64,000 nucleotides of DNA from CAIWHR01 sp963717695 (GCA_963717695.1 CAVQWR010000001.1:248001-312000), one strand, 5' to 3'. Counted from the stretch's first letter, positions 17,286 through 26,302 are shown. The notes: generated by a model not told the origin, from the sequence alone. Numbers and translations are program-made.

Positions 17286-18962
17286 ATGTCACGATTCGGC
17301 TTTGCATGGCGGGCGGGCGGCGGGCAGATGGACGCGCTGCGATCACGTGGCGCGGCGCATTGCCACAACGCTGTCGCCGCGATCCTGACGTTTGCGACGC
17401 TCACTGCGTCGGCCCAGACCATCCTCGACGGACCGAACGCGTGTGGCACGCAAAAGCTTGCGTTTTCCAAATTCAATGCCGATTCGGTGGAGACCGGGGT
17501 AATGTATGGCGCGCACGAGGTCGTAGCAGAGCAGTGTGGCGCGTTGCTTCCGGGCGAGCAGTGCGTCAGTGTCTATGCATTCGATCTCGCCAGCAGCACG
17601 ATTTCGGATGTCTTTGTCGGGCCGCCGCAGCACATGACATTTGCCGCGGGCTACTCCGACCCATTTGTCATCGATCCGCTCGATCCCGAACATCTGCTCT
17701 ACGTCACGCGTGACGAACTGATCGAAACGCTGAATGGAGGCGTGACCTGGCAGCACGTGAACGACATGGCGGCGGTGCGTGCGGCGGCCGGATATTCATC
17801 CGGCAACTATAGCCTCCAATTCACGCCCGACGGCCTGACGCTGCTCGGAGGCTCGCAGGTCAGCGATGACGTCGGGCGTACCTGGCATTCGCTCCCGCGA
17901 TCCCCGCGGCTCGTCACGCGCCAGGCCGTTTACTACGATTATGGCTTCCTGGTGGGCTATCGCTCGACCGATCGCGGATTGTCCTGGACGCCGCTTCTGC
18001 TGAACGGATATCCGATGAACCTGCAGAATGCGTGGTCCGCGGATGCTCTCGATTCGATGCAGCTGTATGCGTTCGTATCGGGCAATTTCGGCTACCGGAT
18101 CGCGAGATCGTTCGACGGTGGCGACAACTGGACCGTTCTGCTGAGCGCCGGTCCAACTGACGCCATAGGGTATTACGGCGTGGCGGCGAGCCCCGACACG
18201 GCAGGGCTTGTCTACGTTAGCGGGTTCGACAGAGCATCCGGCAGGAATCGGCTGTGGAAATCGACCGATTCGGGCGATACATGGGAATCATTTGGTGCGC
18301 AGGTACCCAAGCATCTCGAATCCGCAGGGTGCGGAACCGTCGCATACCCGTCTGGTCCGCTGAACCACCATCTGGGCCAGGTTCCGCTGGTGTACAACAC
18401 CTCGGGTGGCAGCATGATCCTCTTCGATGCGCCCGGTGCGGCGCCCCCGACTTTCATGCTGGCATCGTCGCGCCGCGTTCACGGACCGGCCGGACCCTTC
18501 GACATTCAGCTGTCGCCGCTTGCGGCAAATCCGACCACCGAGCCCCGGATGGGACCTACGCAGAGCGTGGTATTCACCTTTGACAAGCCAATAGCGTCCG
18601 CCACGCCGTCGATCACCGAGGGCACGGCAGTTGTCGCTGCGCCGACCTTCGGCGGCGACGAGGTCGTCGTGGACTTGTCGGGCGTTGCCAACCAGCAATA
18701 CCTCACGATAGCGCTCACGAATGTCACGCCGTCCGACGGCGGTCCGAGCGTGTCCGCTTCTGCGCGGTTAGGGTATCTGCTCGGCGACATCACGCAGGAC
18801 CGTGTGGTCACCCTGGCCGACCTTGGCTGGATGAATTCAGTGCTTGCGCAGCCCGTGACGGCATTCAATTTTACCCGGGACGTTACCGTGAGCGGCACGC
18901 TGACGCTGGCCGACAAGGGCGTCATCAACGCCAACCTGACCAAGGCGCTGCCCGCACCGTAA
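17286..18962 (+). CDS. Secreted BNR-repeat (sialidase-like fold) protein with C-terminal dockerin-like module
   Basis: A 558-aa exported protein. A long basic N-region is followed by a hydrophobic core and likely cleavage after ASA. The body carries Asp-box repeats typical of BNR beta-propellers at about residues 193 (SDDVGRTW), 227 (STDRGLSW), 275 (SFDGGDNW) and 326 (STDSGDTW). From about residue 390 comes a module with RRVHGPAGPFDIQL and SVVFTFDKP, ending in a dockerin-like pair of loops (DITQDRVVTLAD, DVTVSGTLTLAD; residues 500-558). The same C-terminal module occurs in the convergent neighbour. No catalytic sialidase residues are evident, so a binding or structural propeller is more likely than an enzyme. 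GGGAGGGGGA stands just before the ATG. Codon use looks more AT-tolerant than in neighbouring genes. Confidence 0.8.
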   Translation: MSRFGFAWRAGGGQMDALRSRGAAHCHNAVAAILTFATLTASAQTILDGPNACGTQKLAFSKFNADSVETGVMYGAHEVVAEQCGALLPGEQCVSVYAFDLASSTISDVFVGPPQHMTFAAGYSDPFVIDPLDPEHLLYVTRDELIETLNGGVTWQHVNDMAAVRAAAGYSSGNYSLQFTPDGLTLLGGSQVSDDVGRTWHSLPRSPRLVTRQAVYYDYGFLVGYRSTDRGLSWTPLLLNGYPMNLQNAWSADALDSMQLYAFVSGNFGYRIARSFDGGDNWTVLLSAGPTDAIGYYGVAASPDTAGLVYVSGFDRASGRNRLWKSTDSGDTWESFGAQVPKHLESAGCGTVAYPSGPLNHHLGQVPLVYNTSGGSMILFDAPGAAPPTFMLASSRRVHGPAGPFDIQLSPLAANPTTEPRMGPTQSVVFTFDKPIASATPSITEGTAVVAAPTFGGDEVVVDLSGVANQQYLTIALTNVTPSDGGPSVSASARLGYLLGDITQDRVVTLADLGWMNSVLAQPVTAFNFTRDVTVSGTLTLADKGVINANLTKALPAP

Positions 18963-19100
18963 ACCGCGTTGGTCGCGCAGAGCGGCTCCTGACACCGAGT
19001 GCATCCGTTGATCGGCGAGCGAGCAAGTACGCTGGATTTCCTGAACCCGCGACGTATTCGAATCCGCCGGCGGAATCATCACCAGTGCAGCGGCGCGCAC

Positions 19101-20705
19101 TCAAGGCGCGGGCAGCGCCTTCGTCAGGTTGCCATTGGCGATGGCCTTGTCGGCGAGCGTGAGGGTGCCGCTCGCGTTGACGTCCTTCAGGAAGTTGGCC
19201 GCCGTCACGCCCTGCGCGAGCTGCGCATTCACGAGACCGAGATCCGCGATCGACACGACGCGGCTCGCGTTCACGTCGCCCAGCAGGAAGCCGATCCGCA
19301 CCGATCCCGTTCCGCCGGTGCCCCCATCCGAAGATGCGACGTTTGCCAGCGACACGGTGACGTACTGGCGGTCGGTCACGCCAGTGAGGCCCACGATCGC
19401 GCTGTTGCCGCTGAACGTCGGCGCGCCTGCCGTTGCCGTGCCTTCGGCGATCGTCGCGGTCGCCGCCGTGACCGGCTTGTCGAACGTGAACACGACGGTA
19501 TGCGCTGGGCCCTGACGCGGCTCGGTGCCAGGGTTGTGGTTGACGCCAGGCGGCACGACCAGCGAAAGCGGCAGGTCGAACGTGCCGGCGGCCCCGTGGA
19601 CGTGGCGCGAGGCGGCGCTGACCAGGGTCGGCGGCGTGCCTCCTGCGACCGCTGTGAAGACTCCGAAGAGTCCATGGTCCTCGATCGCGCCGCTGCCCGG
19701 GATGCCGGCGGTGAAGAAAAGTGAGTTGGTCGCGCCGCCACCGCTGGCCCCATTGCCGAAACGCAGCCCCCAGAGGCCCTGTACGACGATCGGGGTGCCC
19801 CCGGAATTGCGCAGCGGGCCGACGGCGGCTCCCGTCGTCGCGTTGAACGCATTGATCTTTCCGTCGCCGAAATTGCCGACGAGGAGCGCGCCGCTCAAGA
19901 CGCCGAAGTTGGCCGGGGCGAGCGCCAGGCCCCACGGCGAATTCAGTGCGCCCCCGTTGGAGACGAGGCGCGCGATGAAATTGCCGTTGAGGTCGAATTT
20001 GTCGACGATGCCGTGTCCTGCGCCGGGCACATCGCCGGTCCCGGCGGCATCCTGCACGGCATAGCTCACGTAGAGCTCGCCGCCGAGATTCTGGATGTTG
20101 AACGGCGCGTACCCGGACGGAAGGGCGGGATCGGTGAAGCTACCGGTCAGGCTGGGGTTGGTCGCGCTGCCCTTCAGGACATCTATCGTTCCGTTGTGGA
20201 AATTGGCGGCGTAAAGGTAGGCTGCCGTACCGATCGTTGCGTAGGCGACGCCTTTGTAGACGTTCGCGGGAGATGCGGTCTGGAGGGTCTCCGCACTGGT
20301 GCCGAGTGCCCCGCGCCATCCGGAAATGGTGCCGTCCTCGCTGACAAAGAGAAAGGCGTCCGAGTTGAAGTTTCCGGCACCCGCGACTGGATTGAACACC
20401 TGACCTGTGACGGCGCCGCTTCCAGGGATCGTGACCGTCAATGCCGTCTTGGCCGGGACGTTGGTCGCGGGATCCACTGAATATATGGTCACCACACCGG
20501 TGCCGTTATCGGACACCCAGAACGGACTCGTCGCTGATGCCGAAAGACCCCACGGATTGACGAGGCTCGCATCGACGAGCGTCGCGCCCGGGAGGTCCGA
20601 GACGAGATTTGTCTGTGCGTATCCCGCCGCGCCTGCAGAGGCGCACGTCAACGCGCAGATGGTCGCGGCAGCCGCGAATGCCAAATGCAGTCCAAGTCTC
20701 TTCAT
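19101..20705 (-). CDS. TIGR03118-type secreted beta-propeller protein with C-terminal dockerin-like module
   Basis: A 534-aa exported protein with a clear signal peptide (MKRLGLHLAFAAAATICAL, then CASAGAAG). The mature N-terminus YAQTNLVSDLPGATLVDASL and NPWGLSASATSPFWVSDNG are what I associate with the TIGR03118 family, NHL-like propellers of unknown role. The last 180 residues repeat the module of the convergent gene: SRHVHGAAGTFDLPL, VVFTFDKP, then paired loops DVNASRVVSIAD and DVNASGTLTLAD, ending NLTKALPAP. The last 59 residues share 39 identities with the neighbour by eye. The loops have Asp, Asn and Ser at Ca-binding positions as in type I dockerins. No cohesin is visible in the window. 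Confidence 0.83.
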   Translation of the reverse strand: MKRLGLHLAFAAAATICALTCASAGAAGYAQTNLVSDLPGATLVDASLVNPWGLSASATSPFWVSDNGTGVVTIYSVDPATNVPAKTALTVTIPGSGAVTGQVFNPVAGAGNFNSDAFLFVSEDGTISGWRGALGTSAETLQTASPANVYKGVAYATIGTAAYLYAANFHNGTIDVLKGSATNPSLTGSFTDPALPSGYAPFNIQNLGGELYVSYAVQDAAGTGDVPGAGHGIVDKFDLNGNFIARLVSNGGALNSPWGLALAPANFGVLSGALLVGNFGDGKINAFNATTGAAVGPLRNSGGTPIVVQGLWGLRFGNGASGGGATNSLFFTAGIPGSGAIEDHGLFGVFTAVAGGTPPTLVSAASRHVHGAAGTFDLPLSLVVPPGVNHNPGTEPRQGPAHTVVFTFDKPVTAATATIAEGTATAGAPTFSGNSAIVGLTGVTDRQYVTVSLANVASSDGGTGGTGSVRIGFLLGDVNASRVVSIADLGLVNAQLAQGVTAANFLKDVNASGTLTLADKAIANGNLTKALPAP

Positions 20706-20955
20706 CGTGGCTCCCGCTCAGTTGCGCACCGGCGACGCGACGTCCTGGCGTCCGGGGCGAGGGAATGATACTTGACAGAGCGCTCCCGCTTGCGGAAGGC
20801 GGCCGTAGCGAGCGTATTGCCGCGCGCTGTCCGCGCTTCCGACAGGATGCGTGGGGGGTTCCCTACGCGGTAATCCGTGCCGCCCGACAGATGGCAGCCG
20901 ACAACGTCCTAAACTACATTGCAATGCGGTCGCGAGGGCCGTCGGGGATTCTGCC

Positions 20956-21378
20956 ATGGCGGCAGCACGGGAACCGTATCGAATCTACGTCGTCGAGGAT
21001 TCCCCCGTCCTGCGGCGGCTGCTGCTGGAATTTCTCGGCGGGATGGACGGTGCGTGCGTCGTCGGCCAGTCCGGCACCGCCGAAGCTGCCATTGCGGACA
21101 TCAGGCACGGCGCTCCCGATGCCGTGATCGTCGACCTGCTGCTCCAGAGCGGCAACGGCTTCGACGTGCTGGAAGCGGTGATGCGCGATCGCGCCACGGC
21201 GCCGCTCGCCATCGTGCTCACGAACTTCACGATGGTCGAGTATCGGGAGCGCGCGGCGGGCCTCGGCGCCACGTATTTTTTCGACAAGAGCACGGAGATC
21301 GTGAAGATGCTGCGCGTCATCCACGCGCTGGTCGAAGAGCACCAGCGCAGCAATGGCCTGAAGCCCTCCTGGGGGTGA
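20956..21378 (+). CDS. Stand-alone response-regulator receiver protein
   Basis: A 140-aa CheY-like protein with a single REC domain: acidic pair at YVVEDSP, phospho-acceptor Asp60 in DAVIVDLLLQ, Thr/Ser position in IVLTNF, and Lys111 in FFDKS. No output domain follows, so it must act through partners. The start at 20956 is preferred over in-frame codons upstream because REC begins eight residues later. It is followed 7 nt downstream by a small unknown gene and is divergent from the TIGR03118 gene. Confidence 0.88.
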   Translation: MAAAREPYRIYVVEDSPVLRRLLLEFLGGMDGACVVGQSGTAEAAIADIRHGAPDAVIVDLLLQSGNGFDVLEAVMRDRATAPLAIVLTNFTMVEYRERAAGLGATYFFDKSTEIVKMLRVIHALVEEHQRSNGLKPSWG

Positions 21379-21385
21379 TTCCGAA

Positions 21386-21643
21386 ATGACGATGGCGACA
21401 AAGGCTACGGCGATCGAGGTGGCGAAGGTGCTCGACACGCTGTCGGCGCTCGCCGTCGACCTGTCATGCCAGTGCGACGTGCCGCCCGACACGCTGATCC
21501 TGTCCGCGCAGAAGACGCGCGATGCCTGCGCCGCGATCGAGGACGGCGTCGCAGCGCTGAAAGCCATCCTCGAGATCTCCGAAGCAGCCGGCGGCGGGCC
21601 GATTCCCCCCGCCGTCGAACGTCGCCTGGACAGCAGCGAGTGA
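21386..21643 (+). CDS. Small hypothetical protein following the receiver gene
   Basis: An 85-aa acidic, mostly helical protein with two Cys close together (DLSCQCDVPPDTL) and a third further on (TRDACAAIEDG). No family recognised. It begins 7 nt after the stop of the receiver gene on the same strand, so translational coupling and a functional link are likely. It could be a regulator or docking partner of that receiver, but there is no motif to prove it. Confidence 0.6.
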   Translation: MTMATKATAIEVAKVLDTLSALAVDLSCQCDVPPDTLILSAQKTRDACAAIEDGVAALKAILEISEAAGGGPIPPAVERRLDSSE

Positions 21644-21746
21644 TGAATGGCGCCACTTCAGCTGCGCCCCCGGCGCGCCGGCTCAATCGCTGACGCAAAC
21701 CTTCGGCGAGCGCGCTGCATTGGCGATCCTGCGCTCCCGGCTATGC

Positions 21747-21775
21747 AAAAAAACGGCGGGCACCAGGGCCCGCCG
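21747..21775 (-). terminator. Rho-independent terminator after the HtrA gene
   Basis: A perfect 8-bp stem (CGGCGGGC with GCCCGCCG), a 6-nt loop and a run of seven T on the minus strand. It lies about 20 nt beyond the stop codon of the protease gene. Confidence 0.88.
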
Positions 21776-21796
21776 AAAGGGAGTCACCGTCGCGCA

Positions 21797-23248
21797 TCAA
21801 CCGATGGTCACGGGCACGAAGATGCGCGCCTCGTCGCGCTGAATCAGGAGCGCGACCGTCTTGCCCGCCTTGCCGATGAGCTCCTTCAGCTGCTCGGGGC
21901 TCGTGACGCGCGTGTTGTTGACCGCAACGATCAGGTCGCCCGGGCGCACGCCGGCCTTGGCCGCCGCACCTGCGACGTCCTCCACGACGACGCCGTTGAT
22001 TCCGTCGGCGGACTTGCGTTCCTCCGGCGTCAGCGGGCGCACGGCCACGCCGAGCTTGCCCTGTGTCGCAGCCTCGGAGTTCTCGGCAACGACCGTGTCG
22101 TCCTTCAGCTCGCCGACCTTCGCCGACAGCTCCTTCGTCTTGCCGTCGCGCCAGATTTCAAGGCTGATCGTCGTGCCGGGCTTGAGCTTCGCCACCATCG
22201 GCGGCAGGTCGGACGAGCCGCTCACGTCCTTGCCGTTGAACTTGAGGATCACGTCTCCGGCCTCGACGCCCGCCTTCGCCGCGGGACCGTCCTTGGTCAC
22301 CGAGCCCACCAGCGCGCCGCCGGGCTTCGGCAGGCCGAAGGTCTCCGCGAGCGACTGGTTCACTTCCTGGATCGAGACGCCGAGGCGGCCGTGACTGACC
22401 TTGCCGTTCTGCGCGATCTGGTCCTTGACGTCCATCGCGACGTCGATCGGGATCGCGAAGGCGAGGCCCTGGAAGCCGCCGCTTCGCGAGAAGATCTGCG
22501 AGTTGATGCCGACGACCTCGCCCTTGAGATTGAACAGCGGGCCGCCCGAATTGCCGGGATTCACCGCCGCGTCGGTCTGGATGAACGGCACGGCGGCGTC
22601 GCCCGGAAGCGAGCGTCCCTTCGCGCTGACGATGCCCGCGGTGACCGTGTTTTCGAGGCCGAAGGGCGCGCCGATCGCGACGACCCATTCGCCGACGCGC
22701 ATGCTGGCGGGATCGCCGATCGTGACGTAAGGAAGCGATTTCGCGTCGATCTTCAGCACCGCGATATCGGTCGTCTTGTCCTTGCCGAGAACCTTCGCGG
22801 TGAACTCGCGCTTGTCGGTCAGCGCGACGGTCACGGTGTCCGCGCCGTCGACGACGTGGGCATTCGTGAGCACGACGCCATCGGGGCTCACGATGAAGCC
22901 GGAGCCGAGCCCCTGCGACGGACCGTCGTCAGGCATCTGCGGCATCGGAAAGTTGCGGAAGAAGGGCGCGAGCTCGGGTGGCATGCCCGGCATGTTGCGC
23001 GACATCCGGTCTGATACCTTCCTCGCTTCGTGGCTGACACTGATGCGCACCACCGCCGGCCCCTGCTGGGCGACGAGGCCGGCGAAATCCGGCAGCGCGA
23101 CCTGGGGGTTCGTGGCGGCGAGGGTGACGGGTGTTGCGGCGCCGGCGTGGCGGACGGCGTCCCAGCGGTCCGCGCTCATCGCGCCTGCGGCGAACACGCC
23201 GACGACGGCCACCGCAACCAGAGTTTTCTTCAACACGTTCGCTTGCAT
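21797..23248 (-). CDS. Periplasmic serine protease of the HtrA/DegP/DegQ family
   Basis: A 483-aa exported protease/chaperone for misfolded envelope proteins. It has an N-terminal signal or anchor helix, then a trypsin-like domain with triad His131 (GVVLTNAHVVDGADT), Asp161 (KTTDIAVLKID) and Ser234 (NPGNSGGPLF). Two PDZ domains follow (about 290-375 with LGVSIQEVNQSLAETFGL, and about 400-483 with LGVAVRPL and AKAGVRPGDLIVAVNN). The Met/Pro-rich linker before the protease domain is typical of DegP/MucD-type proteins. AAGGAG precedes the start. It is monocistronic, with its own terminator. Confidence 0.95.
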   Translation of the reverse strand: MQANVLKKTLVAVAVVGVFAAGAMSADRWDAVRHAGAATPVTLAATNPQVALPDFAGLVAQQGPAVVRISVSHEARKVSDRMSRNMPGMPPELAPFFRNFPMPQMPDDGPSQGLGSGFIVSPDGVVLTNAHVVDGADTVTVALTDKREFTAKVLGKDKTTDIAVLKIDAKSLPYVTIGDPASMRVGEWVVAIGAPFGLENTVTAGIVSAKGRSLPGDAAVPFIQTDAAVNPGNSGGPLFNLKGEVVGINSQIFSRSGGFQGLAFAIPIDVAMDVKDQIAQNGKVSHGRLGVSIQEVNQSLAETFGLPKPGGALVGSVTKDGPAAKAGVEAGDVILKFNGKDVSGSSDLPPMVAKLKPGTTISLEIWRDGKTKELSAKVGELKDDTVVAENSEAATQGKLGVAVRPLTPEERKSADGINGVVVEDVAGAAAKAGVRPGDLIVAVNNTRVTSPEQLKELIGKAGKTVALLIQRDEARIFVPVTIG

Positions 23249-23482
23249 GAGTCGCTCCTTGCCTGAGGATTGGAGCCCGGTTCCGGACTCCGACAGCGAG
23301 CAGGGTAGAGGCGAAAACTTAAGGAAGACTTAACGCGAGAGGACGCGCCGCAGCGGCTCTGCGAGCTTCGGCGGGCGGCGTTTCTTTCCGGGCCGCGTCG
23401 CGATCGCGGTACGCTTTTCCCCGGCTGGCGCCTGGCGCGCGGATAGTTGCCCAAATCCGTGCATTGGAGTACATTGTTACCT

Positions 23483-23926
23483 ATGTACCGAAATTCTGAT
23501 GCGCGCGCCTTGGCGGACGGCGAATTCCTCGAGCGCTTCCTTCGCGGGACGCATGATCCGGCGTCGTTCCGCCACGCCGACCACGTGCGCGCCGCGTGGC
23601 TGACGCTGCGCGCTTTCCCCGGCTTCGCCGGCCTCGAGAACTTCTGCGCCGGGATTCGCCGCCTTGCCGCGGCGGCCGGCAAGCCCGGGCTCTACCACGA
23701 GACGATCACGTGGGGGTATCTCTTCGTCATCCGCGAGCGCATCGCGCGCATGCCCGAGGCGCAGACGTGGGCGGCGTTCGCCGCCGCCAATCCCGATCTC
23801 TTCGCGTGGAAGCCGGGCGTGCTCGATCGGTTTTACCGCAATGACACGCTTGGGTCCGACCTTGCCCGCCGTTGTTTCGTCATGCCGGACCGAATGGCCG
23901 AGTCCGCGCCGGAGCGAAGGCCATGA
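23483..23926 (+). CDS. Conserved-looking hypothetical protein (about 147 aa)
   Basis: No named family recognised. The protein is soluble and has the features of a conserved single-domain fold: FRHADHVRAAWLTLR, HETITWGYLFVIRER and DTLGSDLARRCFVMPDR. Two His and several acidic residues in conserved-looking blocks could be functional. The ATG at 23483 lies inside the right arm of a perfect inverted repeat (GTACAT and ATGTAC, 8-nt spacer, 23469-23488); an in-frame ATG at 23447 is an alternative start. The stop overlaps the start of the next gene by 4 nt (ATGA). Confidence 0.65.
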   Translation: MYRNSDARALADGEFLERFLRGTHDPASFRHADHVRAAWLTLRAFPGFAGLENFCAGIRRLAAAAGKPGLYHETITWGYLFVIRERIARMPEAQTWAAFAAANPDLFAWKPGVLDRFYRNDTLGSDLARRCFVMPDRMAESAPERRP

Positions 23927-24252
23927 CATCGGCACGACCGGGACCCGCGTCGAAACGAAACGCGACCGCTGGCGACGGGATACCTGTCGAACGCGTGCAG
24001 ACGGGGATTCGCGTCGAGCGGCGGCTGCTCAAGGTGCTGAAGGGCCTCGCCGAATATCACGACATCACGCTGGGCGACCTGCTCGAAGGCATCTGCCTGC
24101 ATGCGATCGAGGGCAGGGCGCCATTCGGCAAGGAAACGATCGGCGTTGCGGCCGATCTGAAGCGCCTCTACCGCCTCGATCTCGACGCCGGCGCGAGCCA
24201 CCGGCTGACGGAAACGTCGTCGTCGCGCGCGGGGCGGGCTCGCGGAAAATGA
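23923..24252 (+). CDS. Hypothetical protein with a possible ribbon-helix-helix segment
   Basis: A 109-aa basic protein. After a disordered N-terminus, TGIRVERRLLKVLKGLAEYH followed by DITLGDLLEGICLHAIEG looks like a strand and two helices of the ribbon-helix-helix type (putative). The start overlaps the preceding gene's stop (ATGA), which decides the start and shows coupling. The C-terminus is Ser/Arg-rich. The pair might be a regulator with a partner, but neither gene matches a toxin-antitoxin family that I know. Confidence 0.6.
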   Translation: MTSARPGPASKRNATAGDGIPVERVQTGIRVERRLLKVLKGLAEYHDITLGDLLEGICLHAIEGRAPFGKETIGVAADLKRLYRLDLDAGASHRLTETSSSRAGRARGK

Positions 24253-24259
24253 TGCGCGG

Positions 24260-25615
24260 CTACGCAGCCGCTGCAAATCGCAGCGTGACGCCCAGCCCGT
24301 CTCCCGCAGCGCTGGCGATGCCCGTGCCAAGCTCAATCGTTGCATCGTGCCGGTCGGCGATCCGCTTGACGATGGCAAGTCCCAGCCCGCTTCCCGGAAT
24401 GCCCGTGGTGGCCGGCGTCGTCGCGCGATAGAAGCGGTCGAAGACGCGCGAGCGCTCGCCGGGCTCGATGCCGGGGCCCGAGTCGCGCACGGTCAGCACG
24501 ACCTCGGTGCCGTCGCGCGCGACCTCGACGCGTGTGCGGCCACCCGATGGCGTGTAGCGCAACGCGTTGTCGACCAGGTTGCCGAGCAGCACGCGAAGGC
24601 CGGCGGCGTCGCCCGTGATCACGTTGCTCCCGGGCAGGTCGTCGGCGGCGGCGACTTCAAGTCGCAGGTCGCGTTCCGCGGCCATCGCCGCATGCTCGGC
24701 GACGACGCTTCGCGCAAGCTCGCCGAGGTTGACCGGCGCCATCGGACGGTCGGTGACGCCGGGCTCCTCGCGCGCCAGTGCCAGCAGCTGCTCGACGAGG
24801 TGCGTCGCGCGGGCGAGGCCCATCTTGAGCGCCGCAAGCGCCGTGCTGCGCTCGGCCTCGGTCGCCGCACGCTCGGCGAGCTGCGCCTGCAGGTCGACGG
24901 CGGTGAGCGGCGTGCGCAGTTCGTGCGCCGCGTCCGCGATGAAAGCGCGCTGCGCGCCCTGGGCGCGGTCGAGCCGTCCGAGGAGACCGTTGAGCGCGCG
25001 CACCAGCGGACGAATCTCGGCAGGCAGCCCGGCTTCGTCGACCGGGTCGAGCGTGCGCGGCGAGCGCGCCGCCACGGCGGCCGCGACCTCGCGCAAGGGG
25101 CGCAGCCCTCGCGCGATGCCGAGCCACACGAGGAGGGCGACGAGCGGCACGATGGCGATGAGAGGCACGATCGTGCGCAGCGCCATGCTCGCGGCCAGTT
25201 CGCGCCGCACGCTCATCGGCTGCGCGACCTGCAGCACGCGCTCCCCGGCGAGCAGGCTGAACACCCGCCACTCGCCGGTGCCGGTCGCCACGGTGTTGAA
25301 GCCGAGCTGCGCGTACTGCGGCAGCGCCTGCTGCGGCCGCGACAGATAGATGCGCACGCCATTGCGGTCCCAGATCTGGAGCACCAGCTCGTCGTCGTGT
25401 CCCGCGAGACCCGTGGCCGCGCCGGAGATCGGCACGCCCGTGAGCGGAACGCCGGCGAGCGACGCGGCAGTTTCGCGCAGCTGATAGTCGAAGAGCTCGT
25501 TGGCTTCGGCGCGCGCGCGAAGATACGTGGCGCTCGCGGCAATCGCGACCAGCGCGACGAGACCGAGCGCGAGCAGCAGCAGCAGCTCGCGGCGGATCGA
25601 GCGCACGGCGGTCAC
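24260..25615 (-). CDS. Sensor histidine kinase (QseC/TctE-like)
   Basis: A 451-aa inner-membrane kinase. Helices lie at about residues 10-32 and 145-167, bracketing a periplasmic sensor region with a TctE/QseC-like layout (ELFDYQLRETAASLAG, LVLQIWDRNGVRIYLS). The cytoplasmic part has a HAMP-like linker, the H-box AHELRTPLTAV (His231), N-box NLVDNALRYTPSGG, G1 DSGPGIEPGE, F-box DRFYR and G2 GSGLGLAIVKR, so it is catalytically complete. The GTG start overlaps the regulator's TGA stop by 4 nt. It phosphorylates the adjacent regulator by inference from pairing. Confidence 0.93.
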   Translation of the reverse strand: MTAVRSIRRELLLLLALGLVALVAIAASATYLRARAEANELFDYQLRETAASLAGVPLTGVPISGAATGLAGHDDELVLQIWDRNGVRIYLSRPQQALPQYAQLGFNTVATGTGEWRVFSLLAGERVLQVAQPMSVRRELAASMALRTIVPLIAIVPLVALLVWLGIARGLRPLREVAAAVAARSPRTLDPVDEAGLPAEIRPLVRALNGLLGRLDRAQGAQRAFIADAAHELRTPLTAVDLQAQLAERAATEAERSTALAALKMGLARATHLVEQLLALAREEPGVTDRPMAPVNLGELARSVVAEHAAMAAERDLRLEVAAADDLPGSNVITGDAAGLRVLLGNLVDNALRYTPSGGRTRVEVARDGTEVVLTVRDSGPGIEPGERSRVFDRFYRATTPATTGIPGSGLGLAIVKRIADRHDATIELGTGIASAAGDGLGVTLRFAAAA

Positions 25616-26283
25616 GCCGGGCGCTCCGGCGACGCCAGCGCCCAGCCGACGCCGCGCACATTGCGGATCGTGTCCGCGCCTAGCTTCCTGCGCAACGCGT
25701 GGATGTGGACTTCGACCGCGTTGCTTTCGACCTCCTCGTTCCAGCCGTAGAGCTTGTCCTCGAGCTGCGCGCGCGACAGCACGGCGCCGGGCCGCTCGGC
25801 CAGCGCATGCAGCAGCGCGAACTCGCGGGCCGACAGCGCGACCGGCGCGCCGTCGAGGCGAACCGTGTGCGCCGCCGGATCGACTTCGAGCGCCCCGGCG
25901 ATGATCTTCGGCGCGGCGCGGCCGGCGCCCCGTCGCGCGAGCGCGCGCAGCCGCGCGGCGAGCTCCTCGAGCTCGAACGGCTTGACGAGATAGTCGTCGG
26001 CGCCCGCGTCGAGCCCTGCCACGCGATCGGCAACGGCATCGCGCGCCGTGAGGATCAGCACCGGTCGCGTGTCGCCCGCGCGGCGCGCCGTGCGGAGAAC
26101 GTCGAGGCCGGCAACGCGAGGCATTCCGAGGTCGAGCACGACGAGATCGTGCACGTGCTCGCGCAGTGCGGTGAGCGCCGCCTGCCCGTCGCGCACCCAG
26201 TCGACGGTGAAGCCGTCCTGGCGCAATCCCTGGCGCACGCCGGCGCCGATCATCGGGTCGTCCTCGGCTAAGAGGATCCGCAT
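25612..26283 (-). CDS. OmpR-family response regulator
   Basis: A 223-aa two-domain regulator. The receiver has LLAEDDPMIG, phospho-acceptor Asp51 in VVLDLGMPRVAG and Lys in DYLVKPFELEEL. The C-terminal winged helix reads LSAREFALLHALAERPGAVL, then VEVHIHALRRKLGADTIRNV and RGVGWAL. This is the QseB/TctD class that pairs with QseC/TctE kinases. It is upstream of and overlaps the kinase gene, so the two form an operon. The start MRILLAEDD is chosen because the receiver begins there; upstream in-frame codons encode unrelated low-complexity sequence. Confidence 0.94.
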   Translation of the reverse strand: MRILLAEDDPMIGAGVRQGLRQDGFTVDWVRDGQAALTALREHVHDLVVLDLGMPRVAGLDVLRTARRAGDTRPVLILTARDAVADRVAGLDAGADDYLVKPFELEELAARLRALARRGAGRAAPKIIAGALEVDPAAHTVRLDGAPVALSAREFALLHALAERPGAVLSRAQLEDKLYGWNEEVESNAVEVHIHALRRKLGADTIRNVRGVGWALASPERPA

Positions 26284-26302
26284 CGCGTGGCTCGCTCCGG
26301 GT

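Noticed and set aside
17286..18962. Active sialidase
   Set aside because: Asp boxes are present, but the catalytic Arg triad with an FRIP-type motif and the Tyr/Glu pair are not recognisable, so only a BNR-type propeller is called.
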